Both the position numbers and the translations under genes were made by a program. Shown piece after piece: positions 1-11,767 of a stretch of 64,000 nt of DNA (the first letter of the stretch is position 1; every line of letters begins with the position of its first letter). The notes under the pieces were generated by a model. That model did not search any database. It saw nothing but the letters and a program-made list of their open reading frames with translations, and had not been told where the DNA came from. Source of the stretch: Alopecurus myosuroides (taxonomy: Eukaryota; Streptophyta; Magnoliopsida; Poales; Poaceae). Location of the stretch: the NCBI GenBank assembly GCA_028641055.1, contig CM054057.1, positions 404,292,814 through 404,356,813 on the forward strand. Reading direction: 5' to 3'.

Positions 1-984
1 TCGATTAGAGCTATCGCGGGCAGCTCGGGGCCATTGGGGTGGATGGTGAGTGACAGTGAGGGAGTGGCAGTGATGTGCACGGAGGCAGGGGCTCGGGGCT
101 GGGTTTTATAGAGGGGAGCGGCAGCGCGCACGCTCGGGTGGCCTTGGCGTCCGCGGGGCGTGCCCGTGCACGCTCTGGCGCGACAGTGCCGCCCACCCTG
201 GCTCTTGGGTGAGTCCAAGGGCACAAGGGAGGGGTCAAAGCCCACTTGCACACGGGGGAGAAGAAAACACGGGGAGTTGCCACTATGGAAAGAGGCAGGG
301 ATGAGGCTAGTCGGATTGCCCATCCCTCCCCTCCCGTTTCTCTCCTCTGAAACCTCCTCTCCCTCTCTGATCCTGGTCAATCCACTTGGGGGCTAAGGCA
401 TGGGAAAGTGGGAGTGATGACTCAGCTTCTAGAAGCCCCAAACAGTGCATCAAAAGGTTGATCCAATAAAAAGATACGTGCATTTGAAAATCGCATAATC
501 TCACTGTTTTTTTGAAAAAAAATCAGTTAAGTTCAGTTTCAGAATTATTTCGAAGTGTTGGATTTTCAGTGAGGGTTAGCAAAAAGTTCATTTGTTTTCA
601 AGCCGTAAATATTTTCCAAAGTTTGTTTTCCAAGCATTATTCTGTTAAGCAACATTTTTACTTTCCAAAACAGCAAAAGAAACTAAATTTGAAATTCAAA
701 TGCTTGGTGAAAACAAGGTGGAAAAAGGGCTAATTGGAGTTTTTCTCTGTTTTCCAAAAATCAACATTTCTGCCTTAATTTCTTAACACAAAAACACCAA
801 GCAAAAGAATGTTTCTGTGATTCAATTTTTTTAAACTAATTTAACCAAATTGTAGTCCATATACTAGAGATCGCATCCGTGCCAACGAAACACAAAATGT
901 GAATCTCTAGAATATAGATAACAAGGGTGAAAAAAACCTACTTGACTTATTTTTCAGGAATGATTTTTATTAGCTCAAGAAGCT
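1..984. other. Unassigned DNA at left edge
   Basis: No recognisable gene or element end was found. Bases 1-400 are GC-rich with several short open frames in both directions, none with a recognisable domain. From about 480 to 960 the sequence is AT-rich with runs of A and T and no convincing frame. The stretch ends where similarity to the duplicated block begins near 985. It may be part of a larger repeat that continues left of the window. Confidence 0.5.
103..111 (-). promoter_or_regulatory. Possible minus-strand TATA box
   Basis: Read on the minus strand this is ctataaaac, in GC-rich surroundings, followed about 70 bases later by an ATG at about 36 whose frame closes after seven codons. It resembles a plant core promoter or an LTR promoter pointing out of the window, but no product can be assigned. 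Confidence 0.25.
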
Positions 985-1874
985 CAAGAAGGTTCCCAAG
1001 AAGCTCAAGAACGTTCCCAAGATAATGCCTAAGAAGCTAGCAAGGAAGGCCAAGAAGATGGCCTTCAGGAAGAAGAAGAAAAGGGAGAAGGAGAAAATCC
1101 TAGAAAACCCGGCCTCCAGGATAGCCTAGGCCAGCTTCCCTATGCAGGCCGTCCTCCAGCACGGCCTAGGCCGGCTCCCCTGCTCCCAGGCCGGCAACCC
1201 TATAGAGCTAGCTGGCCTCTACCCGGCATCCAGCCCGGCCTAGGCCGGCTTTCCTACGCGCCAGGCCGGTGACCAATCAAAACGACCCGACCTCCAGGTC
1301 GGCCTCAGCCTGGACATGCCAGCTCCCTTGCATGGGAAAGTGGGGATATTCCCTTGTAAAGCCTACCTACCTCCCCTTTACCCCCCTAGACTATAAATAG
1401 AACCCCCTACCTTCAGATACAGGTTAGAGATGAATTGATAATTGAGCTTTGCTCCCCCATGTCCCTCTCGTGAGGCTACTCCTTAAATGTGTATCTAGGA
1501 ATGAATCAATGCTACTCCATCTACTCTTGTATTTGGATCGTATCAAGGTTACTCCGAAATAGCCATCCTTTACCCTTGGGATTCAGTTGGTATTCTCCCA
1601 ATCTACCTTGACTGACCATTGAGGATCTATTGGTGCGGTGGAACTGCGGTAGGGTTGAATTGGTTCCAATATAGGTGAAGTTGAGTGGATTGTTTGCCGG
1701 AGGCGGCCTCGGGTTTAGTTGCGGGTTTTCGAATCCTCTAGTTCACACTAGTTATCCGGTTAAACCTTTGTTTTCCCACGAATCCCCTCATGTTCTTTGT
1801 TCTTCCCATCGTGTTCTTCATGTTCTTGGTAAATTCGTGAGATCAGGCCACCCAAGACGTTAACACCTCCATCA
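985..1874 (+). mobile_element. Partial B-family LTR (duplicate copy)
   Basis: This matches the right-hand 890 bp of the B LTRs (16484-17512 and 44040-44967). It has a TATA box ctataaatag at 1391-1400 and ends in the same tccatca followed by agaga at 1875-1879. The left part of the LTR is missing. It arrived as part of the duplicated block and is not an independent solo LTR, because its right flank is the same tnp2 target DNA. Confidence 0.8.
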
Positions 1875-1879
1875 AGAGA

Positions 1880-2361
1880 ACCATATTTCAGGTGTGAGAA
1901 GTTAGTCGATACAAGAAAGGGACGAATCCTCCCCAAAAAGTGGTATGGTACTTTCCGATCACTTCTCATCTACAGCAGTATTTTGTGGCCCTAAGGAAGA
2001 AAAAAATCATACACCACAATCAGAAAGTAAGAAGCCAGATGATGGTGATATAAATGATTCGGAGAAAAATAAAGACAATATGTTGATACATCCTTCATAT
2101 GCTAGCTAGTGGAATGTATTGAACATTGAATACCTAGACTTTTAGGCCGATGCAAAGGACATTAGGCTCGGTTTGAACACCAATGGAATATATCTTTTTG
2201 GCATCTAGAGCGGCACTATTAGCACCTGGCCCGTGTTTGTATGGATGTACAACCCCCCTGGATGTGCATGAAGAGTAAGTACATACAAATGAGTATGCTA
2301 ATTCAAGGTCCAAAACAACAAAGTAACAACATCAATCTGTATCAACGAGTGTTGAAGGGGG
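1880..2361 (+). pseudogene. tnp2 CACTA transposase fragment (duplicate copy)
   Basis: Conceptual translation in broken frames gives pieces typical of plant tnp2 transposases: EVSRYKKGT, then PQKVVWYF-like sequence, then a stretch resembling STHSTWPVFVWMYN and WMCMKSKYIQM. Several stops and small indels break the frame, so no product is expected. It is the same section as 44973-45454. The fragment starts exactly after the B-type target duplication and is cut on the right by an LTR starting TGTTGGAT. The family is recognised from memory of conserved tnp2 blocks. Confidence 0.75.
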
Positions 2362-3328
2362 TGTTGGATGTATGCCCAAGAGAAAATAAAATATATCTAT
2401 TTCATGATTAATGTATTATTATTATGCTATAATTGGTAAGGTCACTAAATGTGTGATTCAAAGAAAAACCCATAGACACGTGTAGAGACATAAACACACC
2501 TAGTATCCCTTTGTCTTGTCTCTCAGGAAAACTCTAACATTACATGACTATATTTTTCTATTCATGGACATTTCTTTGTTAATATTAATGAGCACGCATT
2601 GTTGTTTCAACATTGATCTGGTTTTAGCATTGCTATAAATAGTATCGTCACAATATGGTTAATCTGTTTTCTTCTTTTGTCCATGAGAATATACGGTGGT
2701 GTACTCTAGAAAGTTTCCTTTCGTGTAGCCAAGTATCAGGCCATAAAATGGGTGATCGCTTGTTGACGTGGGACACATGTTCGTCGGGAGACCCCAAGAG
2801 GAAGGTATGATGCATCTTAGCAGTATTTTTCCCCAGTTATGGAACCAAGATTAGAAATCAAGTAGGACTTTGGAGTCTCTCAGTAGGTTACTAGTTTTCT
2901 GGCGCTTCTTCAAGCGTGGACCTATACACAAACACAAACTCTCTCTTGCTCCCAACTTTCGAGAAGGTTGTCAATCTTTCCATCTTGCTAAAAACTAGAG
3001 AATTAACTGTATCGAATGGTTCCAGATGATTAAATGAAAGCAGAACATCGAGAAAGTAATGATGAAAAGCAAGTAAACAAGGTTGCAATCAAGGAGGATT
3101 CTTGGACTGGGGATCATAGTTTCACTAGTGGCGTCTCTCCTAAGAACAGTAAACATGCTGGGTAAAAAGTTATAGCTTGGAAATTGACAAATCATGAACA
3201 TATAACAATACTATTATGATAAGATATACTCCATAGGTTCTAACATTGTAGGAATTATGTCAAGATAAATATACCACCATCCGACAACATCTATTACAAA
3301 AAGTCTACCTTGAGACAACAATCCAACA
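2362..3328 (+). mobile_element. LTR of an unclassified retrotransposon (duplicate copy)
   Basis: The 967-bp segment begins TGTTGGAT and ends with the exact inverted form ATCCAACA, as LTRs do. A TATA box (gctataaatag) near 2633-2643 points to plus orientation. The sequence after it (aataacgctggtatt) contains a weak match to a methionine-tRNA primer site. It interrupts the tnp2 fragment. The style of the ends suggests Copia, but no coding domain remains to prove it. The other copy is at 45455-46423. Confidence 0.65.
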
Positions 3329-3633
3329 AATAACGCTGGTATTAAGTTGCAGCAATGAAGTGATTGATTTGTGTGCAACAGACAAATGCATTAAGAACAA
3401 TACATATTGTAAGCAATAATTCCCATCCGTAGACAAGAACACCAATGTTTTCTCCCTAGTGGAAATAGAACATCCCCCAACCGTCATGTTTCTGTCACTT
3501 GAGCAAAGATGTAAAGGAAGCATGAACCCACTATCTAGAATAAAAACCCTCTCTTGGAGGTTCATACAATAACTTGGCCAAGGAAATCATACACACTGGA
3601 GAAAATTGCAAGAGAAGATTAAAATCTCTAAAC
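3329..3633 (+). mobile_element. Truncated internal sequence behind the TGTTGGAT LTR
   Basis: About 300 bp continue past the LTR in both duplicate copies (compare 46424-46723). No plus-strand coding domain was recognised. It ends abruptly at the breakpoint with the integrase remnant of element A. Confidence 0.5.
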
Positions 3634-4484
3634 CCGTCAAAAAGCATAGTTAAAAAAGCATTCCGTGCAAGGATTTTCTGGCTCACAGCCAAGACAGATG
3701 CGGAGCACATAGTGAACACATGTGCTGGATGCCAGCATTACTCCAAGCAGACAAATATGCCGGCTCAAGTACTCAAGACTATCCCTATAACATGGCCATT
3801 TGCGGTCTGGGGGCTAGATATTATGGGGCAATTCAAAACTGCAAAAGACGGACTTACTCATTTACTCGTTGCAGTGGATAAGTATACCATGTGGGTGGAG
3901 GCAAAACCCATCAAAAAACTTGACGGTGTGACTGCCAGAAATTTTGCCATTGACGTAGTCATCCGATATGGTGTTCCACATAGTATAATCACAGATAAGG
4001 GACAAATTTCTCAATTGGAGAGTTGGCAAAATATTGCCGACAAACGGGAATACGCCTACATCTTGAATATGTGGCACACCCACAATCCAATGGCCAGGTT
4101 GAACGAATGAATAGTTCAATCCTGCAAGGAATACGCCCAAGACTTGAAACTCCTCTTCACAGAGCAGCTGGAGCATGGGTAGAAGAATTGCCTTCCGTGC
4201 TTTGGAGTATTCGAACGACGCCAAATAGATGAACATGGCAAACGCCTTTTTTCTTGGTTTATAGTGCAGAAGCAATGCTTCCTACGGACATGATCCATGA
4301 TAGCCCAAGAGTGCAGGCGTACGATGACTCGGATGCCGAAAGTGCACGTGAGGATACCGTCGATCTCTTAGAAGAAGAACGAGAACTTGTGGTGCAAAGA
4401 TCCTCCATTTATCACCAAGGACTACGACGATATCATAGTCGAAAAAACAAACATGGATCTTTTAAAGAAGGTGATTTGGTGTAA
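3634..4484 (+). pseudogene. Gypsy integrase remnant of element A
   Basis: A zinc-binding end (TCAGCQ, CxxC) near 3720 is followed by the rve core: first catalytic Asp in WGLDIMGQF (about 3810), second in SIITDKG (about 3995), and Glu in GQVERMN (about 4100). The last part lies in another frame, so there is a frameshift near 4010, and a stop at 4230-4232 separates a further 76 codons ending in FKEGDLV. The sequence around PITWPFAVWGLD resembles Tat/RIRE2-type integrases. The enzyme would insert the element's cDNA into the genome; this copy cannot be functional. Upstream reverse transcriptase is gone, replaced by the duplicated block. Confidence 0.8.
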
Positions 4485-4967
4485 AGATTGGTACAGGATA
4501 GAAAGAACAAGTTAGCCTCAATCTGGGAAGGACCGTTTGTCATTAGAAAGACTACGAAAGATGATCATGTTACCTTGTAGATATTCAAGACACGGAAGAT
4601 GACCCGAAAAATCCGAATCACAAGAGGAAAAAACGCATATATGTAGAACTAGGAGAGACAAATAGGACCTGGAGCATCTAGCAGTTACGTACCTTCTACA
4701 CTAAGTTCAATTCTATGTAAACATCATTGAGATCATGAAATAAAGTTGTCGGAAATTCATGCATTTTTTTGTATTGTATTTTATGTTCAAAGCATGTTTA
4801 TGTCTTATCTATTTCCCAATGATCTTTTAATTTGCTTCAATGTTAACCCGAATTTTGTATGTGTGCTCGGAGTTATGAAACTGAATGCTTTTTTGGCCTA
4901 AGGAGGCTTCAGAACCCACCCTAGATTGTGTCTGTGTGCCTGAGGTTCATACTTTTCCAATTCCTTA
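4485..4967. other. Post-integrase spacer of element A
   Basis: The first part still shows weak remnants of the integrase C-terminal region (about 4485-4640). The rest is AT-rich and non-coding. It runs to the A of the AT dinucleotide into which the Helitron inserted. Confidence 0.5.
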
Positions 4968-5099
4968 TCTATACCTTATTAATAATAAGAGACGAAGGTT
5001 TCTTCCGGTCCGACTTGGCTTTTTACCGTTTTGCCCTCCCACCAAATTACATATTACGCCCAAAATACCACCGTACGTCTGTACCTCTTTGTTCATTTT

Positions 5100-5760
5100 A
5101 TTTCCTCTCTGTCCACAGAACGTCTCTCCGCCTTACCCGAGTCAACGGCATGCATCGGCCATGCTGCCGGCAGCGATTGCCCACGTCGCCCTGCGCGTGT
5201 CCTTCGGCTGCGCTTGGCCACGCCGGCCAGATCGGAATCCTCCGCGAAGGTTCGCGGCGCTGCCGTGGGGCACCCTCTGTACCACTTCATCTCCACGACC
5301 CATCTATTGTTTGCGGCCGCCTGACAAATCCACCTAGAAGAAAGTGGCAGACAGAGTGAAAGTGAGGAGCGGTGGAGGACTAGGATCTGGTAAGGGGTAC
5401 CTTCTCCGTTGTGTGTGCCCCGCGCGGTCTCCGGCGGGACGGGGTCGGAGTTGTTCCTGCCGAGGACGCCCTCCTCCGGCTCCCCCATGAGGCGGTCCCC
5501 GGCATCAACACCAGCACATAAGCGCGACCTAGAGCTGGCATGGCTCTCTTGCTGATGCGTCGGCCCGGTGTGGAGGTCGTGCTTGACCAGGTCACACCTC
5601 CACTAGTCGGAGCTCGAGCAGGCCGACTACCTTTGCCTCGTGTGTTCCATGGAGGAGAGGAAATGGGAGGCAACGGTGAAAGGGGACAGGTGGATATTAT
5701 ATGCTCGAGAGGTGGACGACGGAGCTGCTGCATGTGAGAGAGATAACACAAGAGGTTAGA
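5100..5760. other. GC-rich exon-like segment inside the Helitron
   Basis: GC content rises sharply compared with both flanks, as for a captured exon. On the plus strand one frame near 5600-5758 reads a plausible peptide (for example CLVCSMEERKWEATV) ending at a tag. Frames conflict elsewhere and no family is recognised. It may come from one or more host genes picked up by the Helitron. Confidence 0.35.
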
Positions 5761-5959
5761 CAGAGAGATGAGCAGAAAGATTGGCCTCAGTGCTGACCTC
5801 TTTATCCTCATGGCGTCATCAAGTATTCCAGTTCTATGGGAAGTGCACTGCCGCCAGACACTGTATCCTTTTCGACTCAATCTGGTTTCCTCGACTGCCA
5901 TCATTGTGGTCTACGTCGACGGCCGCAGCATTTTATCGGCCTAAGAGTGTTTTAACCGA

Positions 5960-6190
5960 ATGACACACTCTCTAAGTGTGCGGACACTTTGACGACAGTG
6001 CAAAGAGACTATTTGATCAAATGCCCAAGGGAACTGCTACAAGTTCAAACATCTCATTGGTGCATATGCACTATGCAGTCATAAATATGTACAGTGGCAT
6101 AAATTTGTTGTCAACGATTATTTCAGGCCACGACCATAATGGTTATCCTCGAGAGGCTTTGAGATTTAAAAGCACTTCAAGATTTAAAAG
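5960..6190 (+). pseudogene. PPR protein gene fragment
   Basis: The frame at 5976-6218 contains two recognisable pentatricopeptide repeat blocks: CGHFDDSAKRLFDQMPKG, and later STIISGHDHNGYPREALRF, with an intervening VINMYSG. In intact plant PPR proteins these correspond to 35-residue helical repeats that bind organellar RNA. Here only about 1.5 repeats survive, with missing residues between them and a changed end, so it is a fragment. Its position inside the Helitron suggests capture from a host gene. Confidence 0.65.
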
Positions 6191-6543
6191 TGGTTCAAGT
6201 GGACAAAAATTCCAGTGAAAATTTGCTAACATTTTTTTTATGGATTTTCCCTTAGTTCTTGCAGCTCTAGCCTAACAGCTGTTGCATAATTTTTGACAAT
6301 CTGTGCTAAGTAATGCCTATGCCAATTATCTGATGATTTTTTTAGCTTTGGGAAATTAAAGAACATTACAAATCAAGATTTTAATTTTCCTTATTGATAG
6401 CCAAAATTTTCTTTTGACCAGTATTGTGTTTGGTCCCAATGGATTCAACTTTCACCACATTATGATTATTTTGCTGATGATGAATGGAGTTTCTCGTTTC
6501 TTAATGCGGTTCAATTTGATAATTATTTGTTTTCTTTCCAGTG

Positions 6544-7430
6544 ATTTTTTTTTGAATAATAGCAGGAGAGCTGCTATGTTTATTTCAAAGTGGGGGAAGC
6601 AGTTTACAGAGGTATCACATAGGAATAAAAACAAAGGGCAGGGTGTTTCACCCCGAACACGAAAAAATGAAAAAACCTCATCAGCTTGGGTCAAAAGGCG
6701 CCCCGCCCACCTGCTCACGTAGAACTATTGGCGACCCAGCTTGGACCCATACTTTAGCCTCATCGTTTATTCGATTGTTCAGTGCAATCCCACTTAACTC
6801 CTTCTTGCCAAAAATTCTCCTATTTCGCTCAACCCAAATCTCCCAGCATATTAATTTCAAGCAGGTTGAGGCAGACTTCTTCCTTTCCTTAGAAGATGAG
6901 TGCCTTATTGCCTGAAACCACTCGCCAAGTGAAACCGTTGAGGATCCCCAAGTATCCGGGTTCAAACTAGCCTCCCCGAATGCTGACGCCGCCCGCGCCC
7001 ACACAAGCGTGCTGAATGGGCACTCCCGAATCAGGTGGCTTGCTGTTTCAAGGTTTCTGCGACATAAGGGGCAGAAATAGTCATTCGGGCATCCACGCTG
7101 CATCAGTTTGTCAGCCGTGAGCACCCTCCCCAACAATAAAGTCCACATGAAAAATTTGTATTTTGTCGGAGCCCATCCCTTCCAAACAACGTCCTAGGAG
7201 TAGGATCTCTCCGCTCCCAGAAATTGTAACCTGTATGCCGAACTAGCTGAGTAAACATTCTTTTTCCCGTAGCACCATGTGATCTTGTCTTGTTCTTGAG
7301 TTAGCCTGACCCGGTCCACACCGTCCGCCAAAGTTATCAGCTGCTCGGTGTGCTGCAAGTCCAGAGAGAACCTTAGGTCCGTAAGCCATTTGTCATTGCT
7401 TAGGGCATCCTCCACCGTTCATATGCTAGC
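6544..7430 (-). mobile_element. 5'-truncated LINE (minus strand) inside the Helitron
   Basis: On the minus strand, frames 7415-7194 and 7148-6681 encode the C-terminal part of a plant LINE reverse transcriptase. The zf-RVT motif CPLC...HLIREC is visible, followed by a tryptophan-rich block (CWEIWVERNRRIF). A stop or frameshift lies between the two parts. The 3' end is marked by a T-run at about 6545-6553, the poly(A) tail of a minus-strand insertion. The 5' side stops near 7430, as in incomplete reverse transcription. No clear target duplication was found. Confidence 0.8.
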
Positions 7431-7696
7431 CTCATGTCGAATGTGTCGTACACTACATCAAATTTGCCTTATTATTTATTTGTTTTCATATGCTTTCAAC
7501 TTCTGCTAATGGGTAATTTATTCTAAATTCTTTTCATTTTAGCTATCTATGTGTTATGATTCACTTCAATTCTAGAACACGTAAAAGTGTGAAATAGAGG
7601 ACATTGATCTTTTTCTTTAGGGGTGGAGGGTTCTTGAGTCGTTGGTGTGTACTGTTTTTTCTTCTCCCACTGCAACGCACGGGCACTTTTACTAAG

Positions 7697-8034
7697 TAGT
7701 ACGTATCCGATTTTTTTTAGTGTTGGGTCACTTGATTTAGTAAGTACAAGTGCCAAAGTATAATCCATGATTCTGAGTTTCGACTGATTTGTTTCTTAAC
7801 CCGGTCGCTTGGCGTGAAGATTGCATACTTTTGGAACCACTTTAACACTAATGAAAGTTAAAACACGTAAACCAGAGAACATAGAAGAAAAGGAATTAAA
7901 ACTCTGAAAAACCTGCAAAGTTTAAATTTACTGCAAAGGATAGAAACTTGTTCATACAAAAGATAGAATGCATTACAATCTAATTTACATTGTAAGAATA
8001 GTAATGCACCCTATTTGGCTAATGACTAGCAAAA
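7697..8034. other. Spacer of element A right of the Helitron
   Basis: AT-rich, without a frame of note. It joins the sequence left of the Helitron (…ttcctta / tagtacg…) when the Helitron is removed. Confidence 0.4.
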
Positions 8035-11000
8035 TCAGTCGGCATCCACGAACTCCTCCTCGTCGTCGTTGTCGCTATCAGTCGGATTCTCTGGAGTTGC
8101 TGGAATTTGTTCCTGCGGGTAGAACGTCGAGGTAGAGACCATCTGAGCTATCTTGGAGGCATGGCCCTTGATAGACTCGAAAATTTCCGCCATTTGCGCT
8201 TTGGTGTATCCTTGCGTAACAATGGTGGCAATGCGCCAAGACTTGGCGATGGTGTAATGCATATGCATCAGCCCTAGGGCCATGCGTACACCACTGCGGG
8301 TGGCAGACTGGAGCCAGGATTCGTGTTGGTTCGCCATCTCTGCAATAGCCTCTAGGAGCCTGCTGGCTTCCGAGAATTCGCCAGCTTTGTCCGGAATGCA
8401 CTTATTCATAAGAAGCATTCTGGCATTCTTCAGCTCGGTCACGAACGTCCCGAAAGCCCGGATGCGGTCAATCCGAATAATCATAGGATTCCCTTCTGTA
8501 AAATGAAAATCAGACGAGATTAGACAAACATAGGGATGAAAAAGAATGAATTGTCCAGAGTGAAAGAAAACTTGGTAAAAGTTAAGAAACTTACCAAGGA
8601 TCTTGTCCATCTCAGCACCTTCCTCAAGGCGTTGGTGAAGGGAAGTCTCCAGGTTCTGGATGGTCCTCCGGTCTTTCTCGGCTTGTGAGGAAGCACGAGA
8701 CTCGGACAAACCTAGGGCCAGATGGCTCTTCTCTAGGTCCTTCTGAAGCTTTACAGTACTTTTGTAAACCTCATAGTTCTCCTTGCGGAGGTTCTCGGTG
8801 TTGCCAGCATCCTTGGGAATTTGTTTAGCTTTGGCCAAAGAGGCTGAGTAGAAAAAGAGGCAAAGTATTAAAACTCGGAAAAGTCCTTCGGGAAAATTCA
8901 GAATCAGAAATCAAGGAAAGAAAAAGTATGCTTACCATTAGCCTCCTTCAGCTGCTTCTGAATCTCGGACATTTCCGAGTCCTTCTCATTAAGAATACCA
9001 AGAATATATTCACATCTTGGTTCTTGATGGTCAGTTTCTCGAAAACTTCCACGTTTATGTTTTCGGCACTTTGCTGAAAAGCATAAAAAGGAAAAGGTTT
9101 GTTAAAAAAAACTGGCAGGCAAAAAAAAGTTTTAACACAAAAAAGTATGCTTTTTCTTAATACTTGGGGGCTAGATATATTACATGGATCATCTTTTGAA
9201 AACCGCCTAGGGTCTCGGTGAATTCCTTGGCGTATTCCTTGAAGGTAATCCCCATATGGTGGATTCCGTCTTAGAGAACCTGCCGAGGTGAGAATACGTA
9301 ATTATTCTGGACTATAAATCTGCCTTTTGGCCAGGGACGTATCAATTGGGCTCGGGGAAATACTTTTTTGCCCACGGATGAATATATCTGAGTTCATCAA
9401 AGAAGGCCTCTTGTTTTACCTTGAACTTCGCATTAAAAGTTGGCATTGGCTCAACTTTTAGAAGCGATGAAGGTCCGACTTCGTCAAGTGCCACCCTTTC
9501 TCGGACATCCGTGTCGGATGCATCAGGCTAGCTGGTCTGTAGGGGATAGTTGCATTCCTCCCGAGCAGCCAATATTTCTTCGCCAGCTGCCACTGGAGTG
9601 TCCGGGGCAGCTGCAAGGGATGGCTTAGGCCCCTAAGGGCAGCAACCTTATGCTTCTTCCTGCCATTTCCGTTCAAAGGGACAGGAGCAAGGCTAAAGAA
9701 GAGAAATGATAAAGACCAAGATAAAAAAATCTGAGAAAGAAGGAATGCAAAAAAAGGCATACACAATTAAAAATTCCGAGTCTTACCTGGAGGTGGCGCC
9801 GGCAACACCGTCAAGATCAATCACTTCTTGGCTTGAAGATATCTTCTTGCATTTCCGCCCTCTGGCTGATTGGAACCGATGTTTGAGCTCCGCTAGCTCA
9901 GCATCGGTGGCAAGCTAATTTTCTAGGAGATCAAGAAGCTGTAAAGGAGAAAAATTGGACTAGTAAAAAACATCCGAGAAAGAAAAAAGTCCAAAAAACT
10001 TCCCAAAAGGCAGAAACTGAAAGCATACCTTGGGAGCGGGGTTTTGCGCGTTATACATCTGTAGGCTTTCCTCGTACTGATCACGAGTAGCCACAAGTTG
10101 TTTGACGCGCTTCTTGAATTCTTTGTTTGACAAAGCGGACTTTGTCACCCTCATTGTTTCCTTGGGGCCCGAGTACTCACGAAGAAGCCGACCGTCGTGG
10201 TGAGCAAGAGGTTGGATCCTGCTTCCGAGCCAGCACAGAACTATGTCCATGCCGATCAGAGGAGGAGAGGAAGAAACAAGCTTCGTGATCCGTCTTTTTT
10301 ATTCTCATCAGGTCTGGAGGAAGAACCTGGACCGCGTCCAATGCCCAGTTGTCTTGGGGCGTGGCTGCGGAATTGACGAAAGGTGGAATTCCCGTCTCCT
10401 TTCCAGGATAGGGAATGTCCGAATGGTAGAAGAAAGAGCCAGTCCAAAACTTGACAGACTCGGAGGTTTTTATTTTCGGAAACCACTCGTCCCTAAACCT
10501 ACGAAGGTTGAAGGATATGGTCCCGCAAGTCGGAAGAACACCCTTGGTGGTTTGCGTTTTACGTTGAAACGGTATTGAAAAAGTCTAAACGGGGTTTTAT
10601 CCCTAAATACCCCTCAAAAAGAGCTTGGAACCCGGCTATGTATAGAATGGAGTTGGGTGGCAGGTTGTGAGGTTGGACGTTGTAGTGGTTGAGGACTTGG
10701 ATGAAGAATGCGGAAGGTGGAAAACCCATACCTCGATTGATATGGGAACCAGAACAACCCGTTCTCCGTCTTCGGAGAAGGCTCGGAGTCTTCCTCGTCC
10801 GTCCGCCATTTATCTTTGGTGACGACCTGTCCTTTTCCATGGCGTTGAGAAGAGCCACTGCCACATTTTAGTGACTCCAGTTCCCGGCAGCACCCTCTTC
10901 TTTTCTTCTTCACCTCTGGCGGTGACCATGGCCGCCGTGTTGTCATCGTCGCGGGTGGAAGTTTCCCCCTCCTTAGTTTCGAGGAAGGGAGGAGGAGGAG

Positions 11001-11202
11001 GAGTAGCCGATGGCGGCGGCATGGTTCCGGCGGCGGGATTGAGATCCCCGCCCACCGGTGTGCTCTCGAGAACCTCTGGCGCGGCTGTGGAAGAGCTCGG
11101 AGGAGTTCCGGTGGCAAGGTCGAGGTCTTGAACGATTTCCTCTATGGTGGCGTCGACGTTGGCGGCAATCTCGAATGCGCGTGCAGGGCTTCCGATGGCC
11201 AT
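8035..11202 (-). pseudogene. Antisense gypsy-type gene of element A, decayed
   Basis: The gene runs opposite to the element. The probable start is at 11202 (peptide MAIGSPARAFEIAANV). A block near 10740-10570 (GFPPSAFFIQVLNHY, then SILYIAGFQALFEGYLGI) matches the plant putative gypsy-type transposase domain (PF04195 type). It continues through WFPKIKTSESVKFWTG and a lysine-rich segment (10250-10030) to coiled-coil exons, with the last exon ending DDEEEFVDAD at 8035. Frameshifts near 10810, 10560 and 10350 and several introns interrupt it. The function of this family is not established; the N-terminal part is proline-rich. Nearly the same architecture occurs in element C at 24856-28070, which supports one ancestral gene. 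Confidence 0.7.
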
Positions 11203-11383
11203 TTTTGGGCGGCGCAACCGTGCAATCAAGCAAACACCATCGATGATAGGAATCTGGTGCGGTTCTAGGCTCAGGCTCGTTCTTTGTGTTCCTTTCGCTC
11301 GAGGCTAGGAGTAGTTCTGTGCTCTGGGGGCTTGAGAAGGAAGATGTTGCAGAAGGAGAGCCGGTGGCCCCAAGACGGCTATT

Positions 11384-11396
11384 TATAGCCAGGTTT
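11384..11396 (-). promoter_or_regulatory. TATA box of the antisense gene in element A
   Basis: On the minus strand this reads gctataaatagcc, about 185 bases upstream of the start codon at 11202. The position suits a core promoter for the antisense gene and is independent of the LTR promoter. Confidence 0.6.
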
Positions 11397-11767
11397 ACGT
11401 TGATATTAGTTCCAACAACTCTTTTAGCCGTTGGATGATTGACGCGTGTATCACCAAGAAATCCGGGAAACGAGTGGACGGGGTGATAATTGCTATCTGC
11501 TCGTTTCTCGCGAGAATCTGTCAGAGATACGGTTTTAGTCTTTTGACTGAATCCAGACGTTTTGACGTGAGCAAGATTTCACTGCTTGCATCACAGTTTC
11601 CTTCTACGTGAAGATTCGTGGAAGAAAAGCCGGATTTTGGTAAATCCGTGTTTGGCATTGAATATTTTTGTTGAAAGAAGAATCAAGACAAAATACTGAC
11701 ATTTATGAAAACAATACAAGTCCACAAAGTGAGGAAAAATGTAGTCTTAATCCTTCTTGGGGGCTAC

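Larger units (their letters stand above)
985..3633 (+). repeat. Direct segmental duplicate of 44086-46723
   Basis: The block runs colinear with 44086-46723 and contains the same series of parts: the right part of a B-type LTR, the agaga target base pairs, a tnp2 fragment, a complete TGTTGGAT-ended LTR and about 300 bp of internal sequence. By eye the copies differ at roughly 7-8% of positions around 1640-2150. Because it includes B's LTR joined to B's own target DNA, it must have been copied after B inserted into CACTA-1. The right breakpoint is sharp: both copies read aaaatctct and then diverge. Confidence 0.85.
4968..7696 (+). mobile_element. Helitron carrying gene fragments
   Basis: The left end is TCTATACCTTATTAAT, a grass Helitron-type 5' terminus starting TC and preceded by A. 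The right end has the grass-type 3' tail gcaacgcacgggcacttttacta at 7670-7693, ending CTAA(G) and followed by T. There is no terminal inverted repeat or target duplication, as expected for insertion between A and T. No Rep/helicase was found, so it is non-autonomous. It holds a PPR gene fragment, GC-rich exon-like pieces and a later LINE insertion. The 3' hairpin stem is imperfect and the CTRR ending carries one extra base, so the exact right end could shift by a base or two. Confidence 0.72.

Noticed and set aside
985..1874. Independent solo LTR
   Set aside because: Its right flank is the same tnp2 target as at B, and the left part is missing, so it is part of a segmental duplicate.
5380..5904. 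174-codon minus-strand frame in the Helitron
   Set aside because: Low-complexity and without domain; plus-strand exon-like sequence conflicts with it.
6520..7490. ttatttgttttc on both sides of the minus-strand LINE as a target duplication
   Set aside because: The words are low-complexity and lie about 10 and 40 bases away from the apparent LINE borders.
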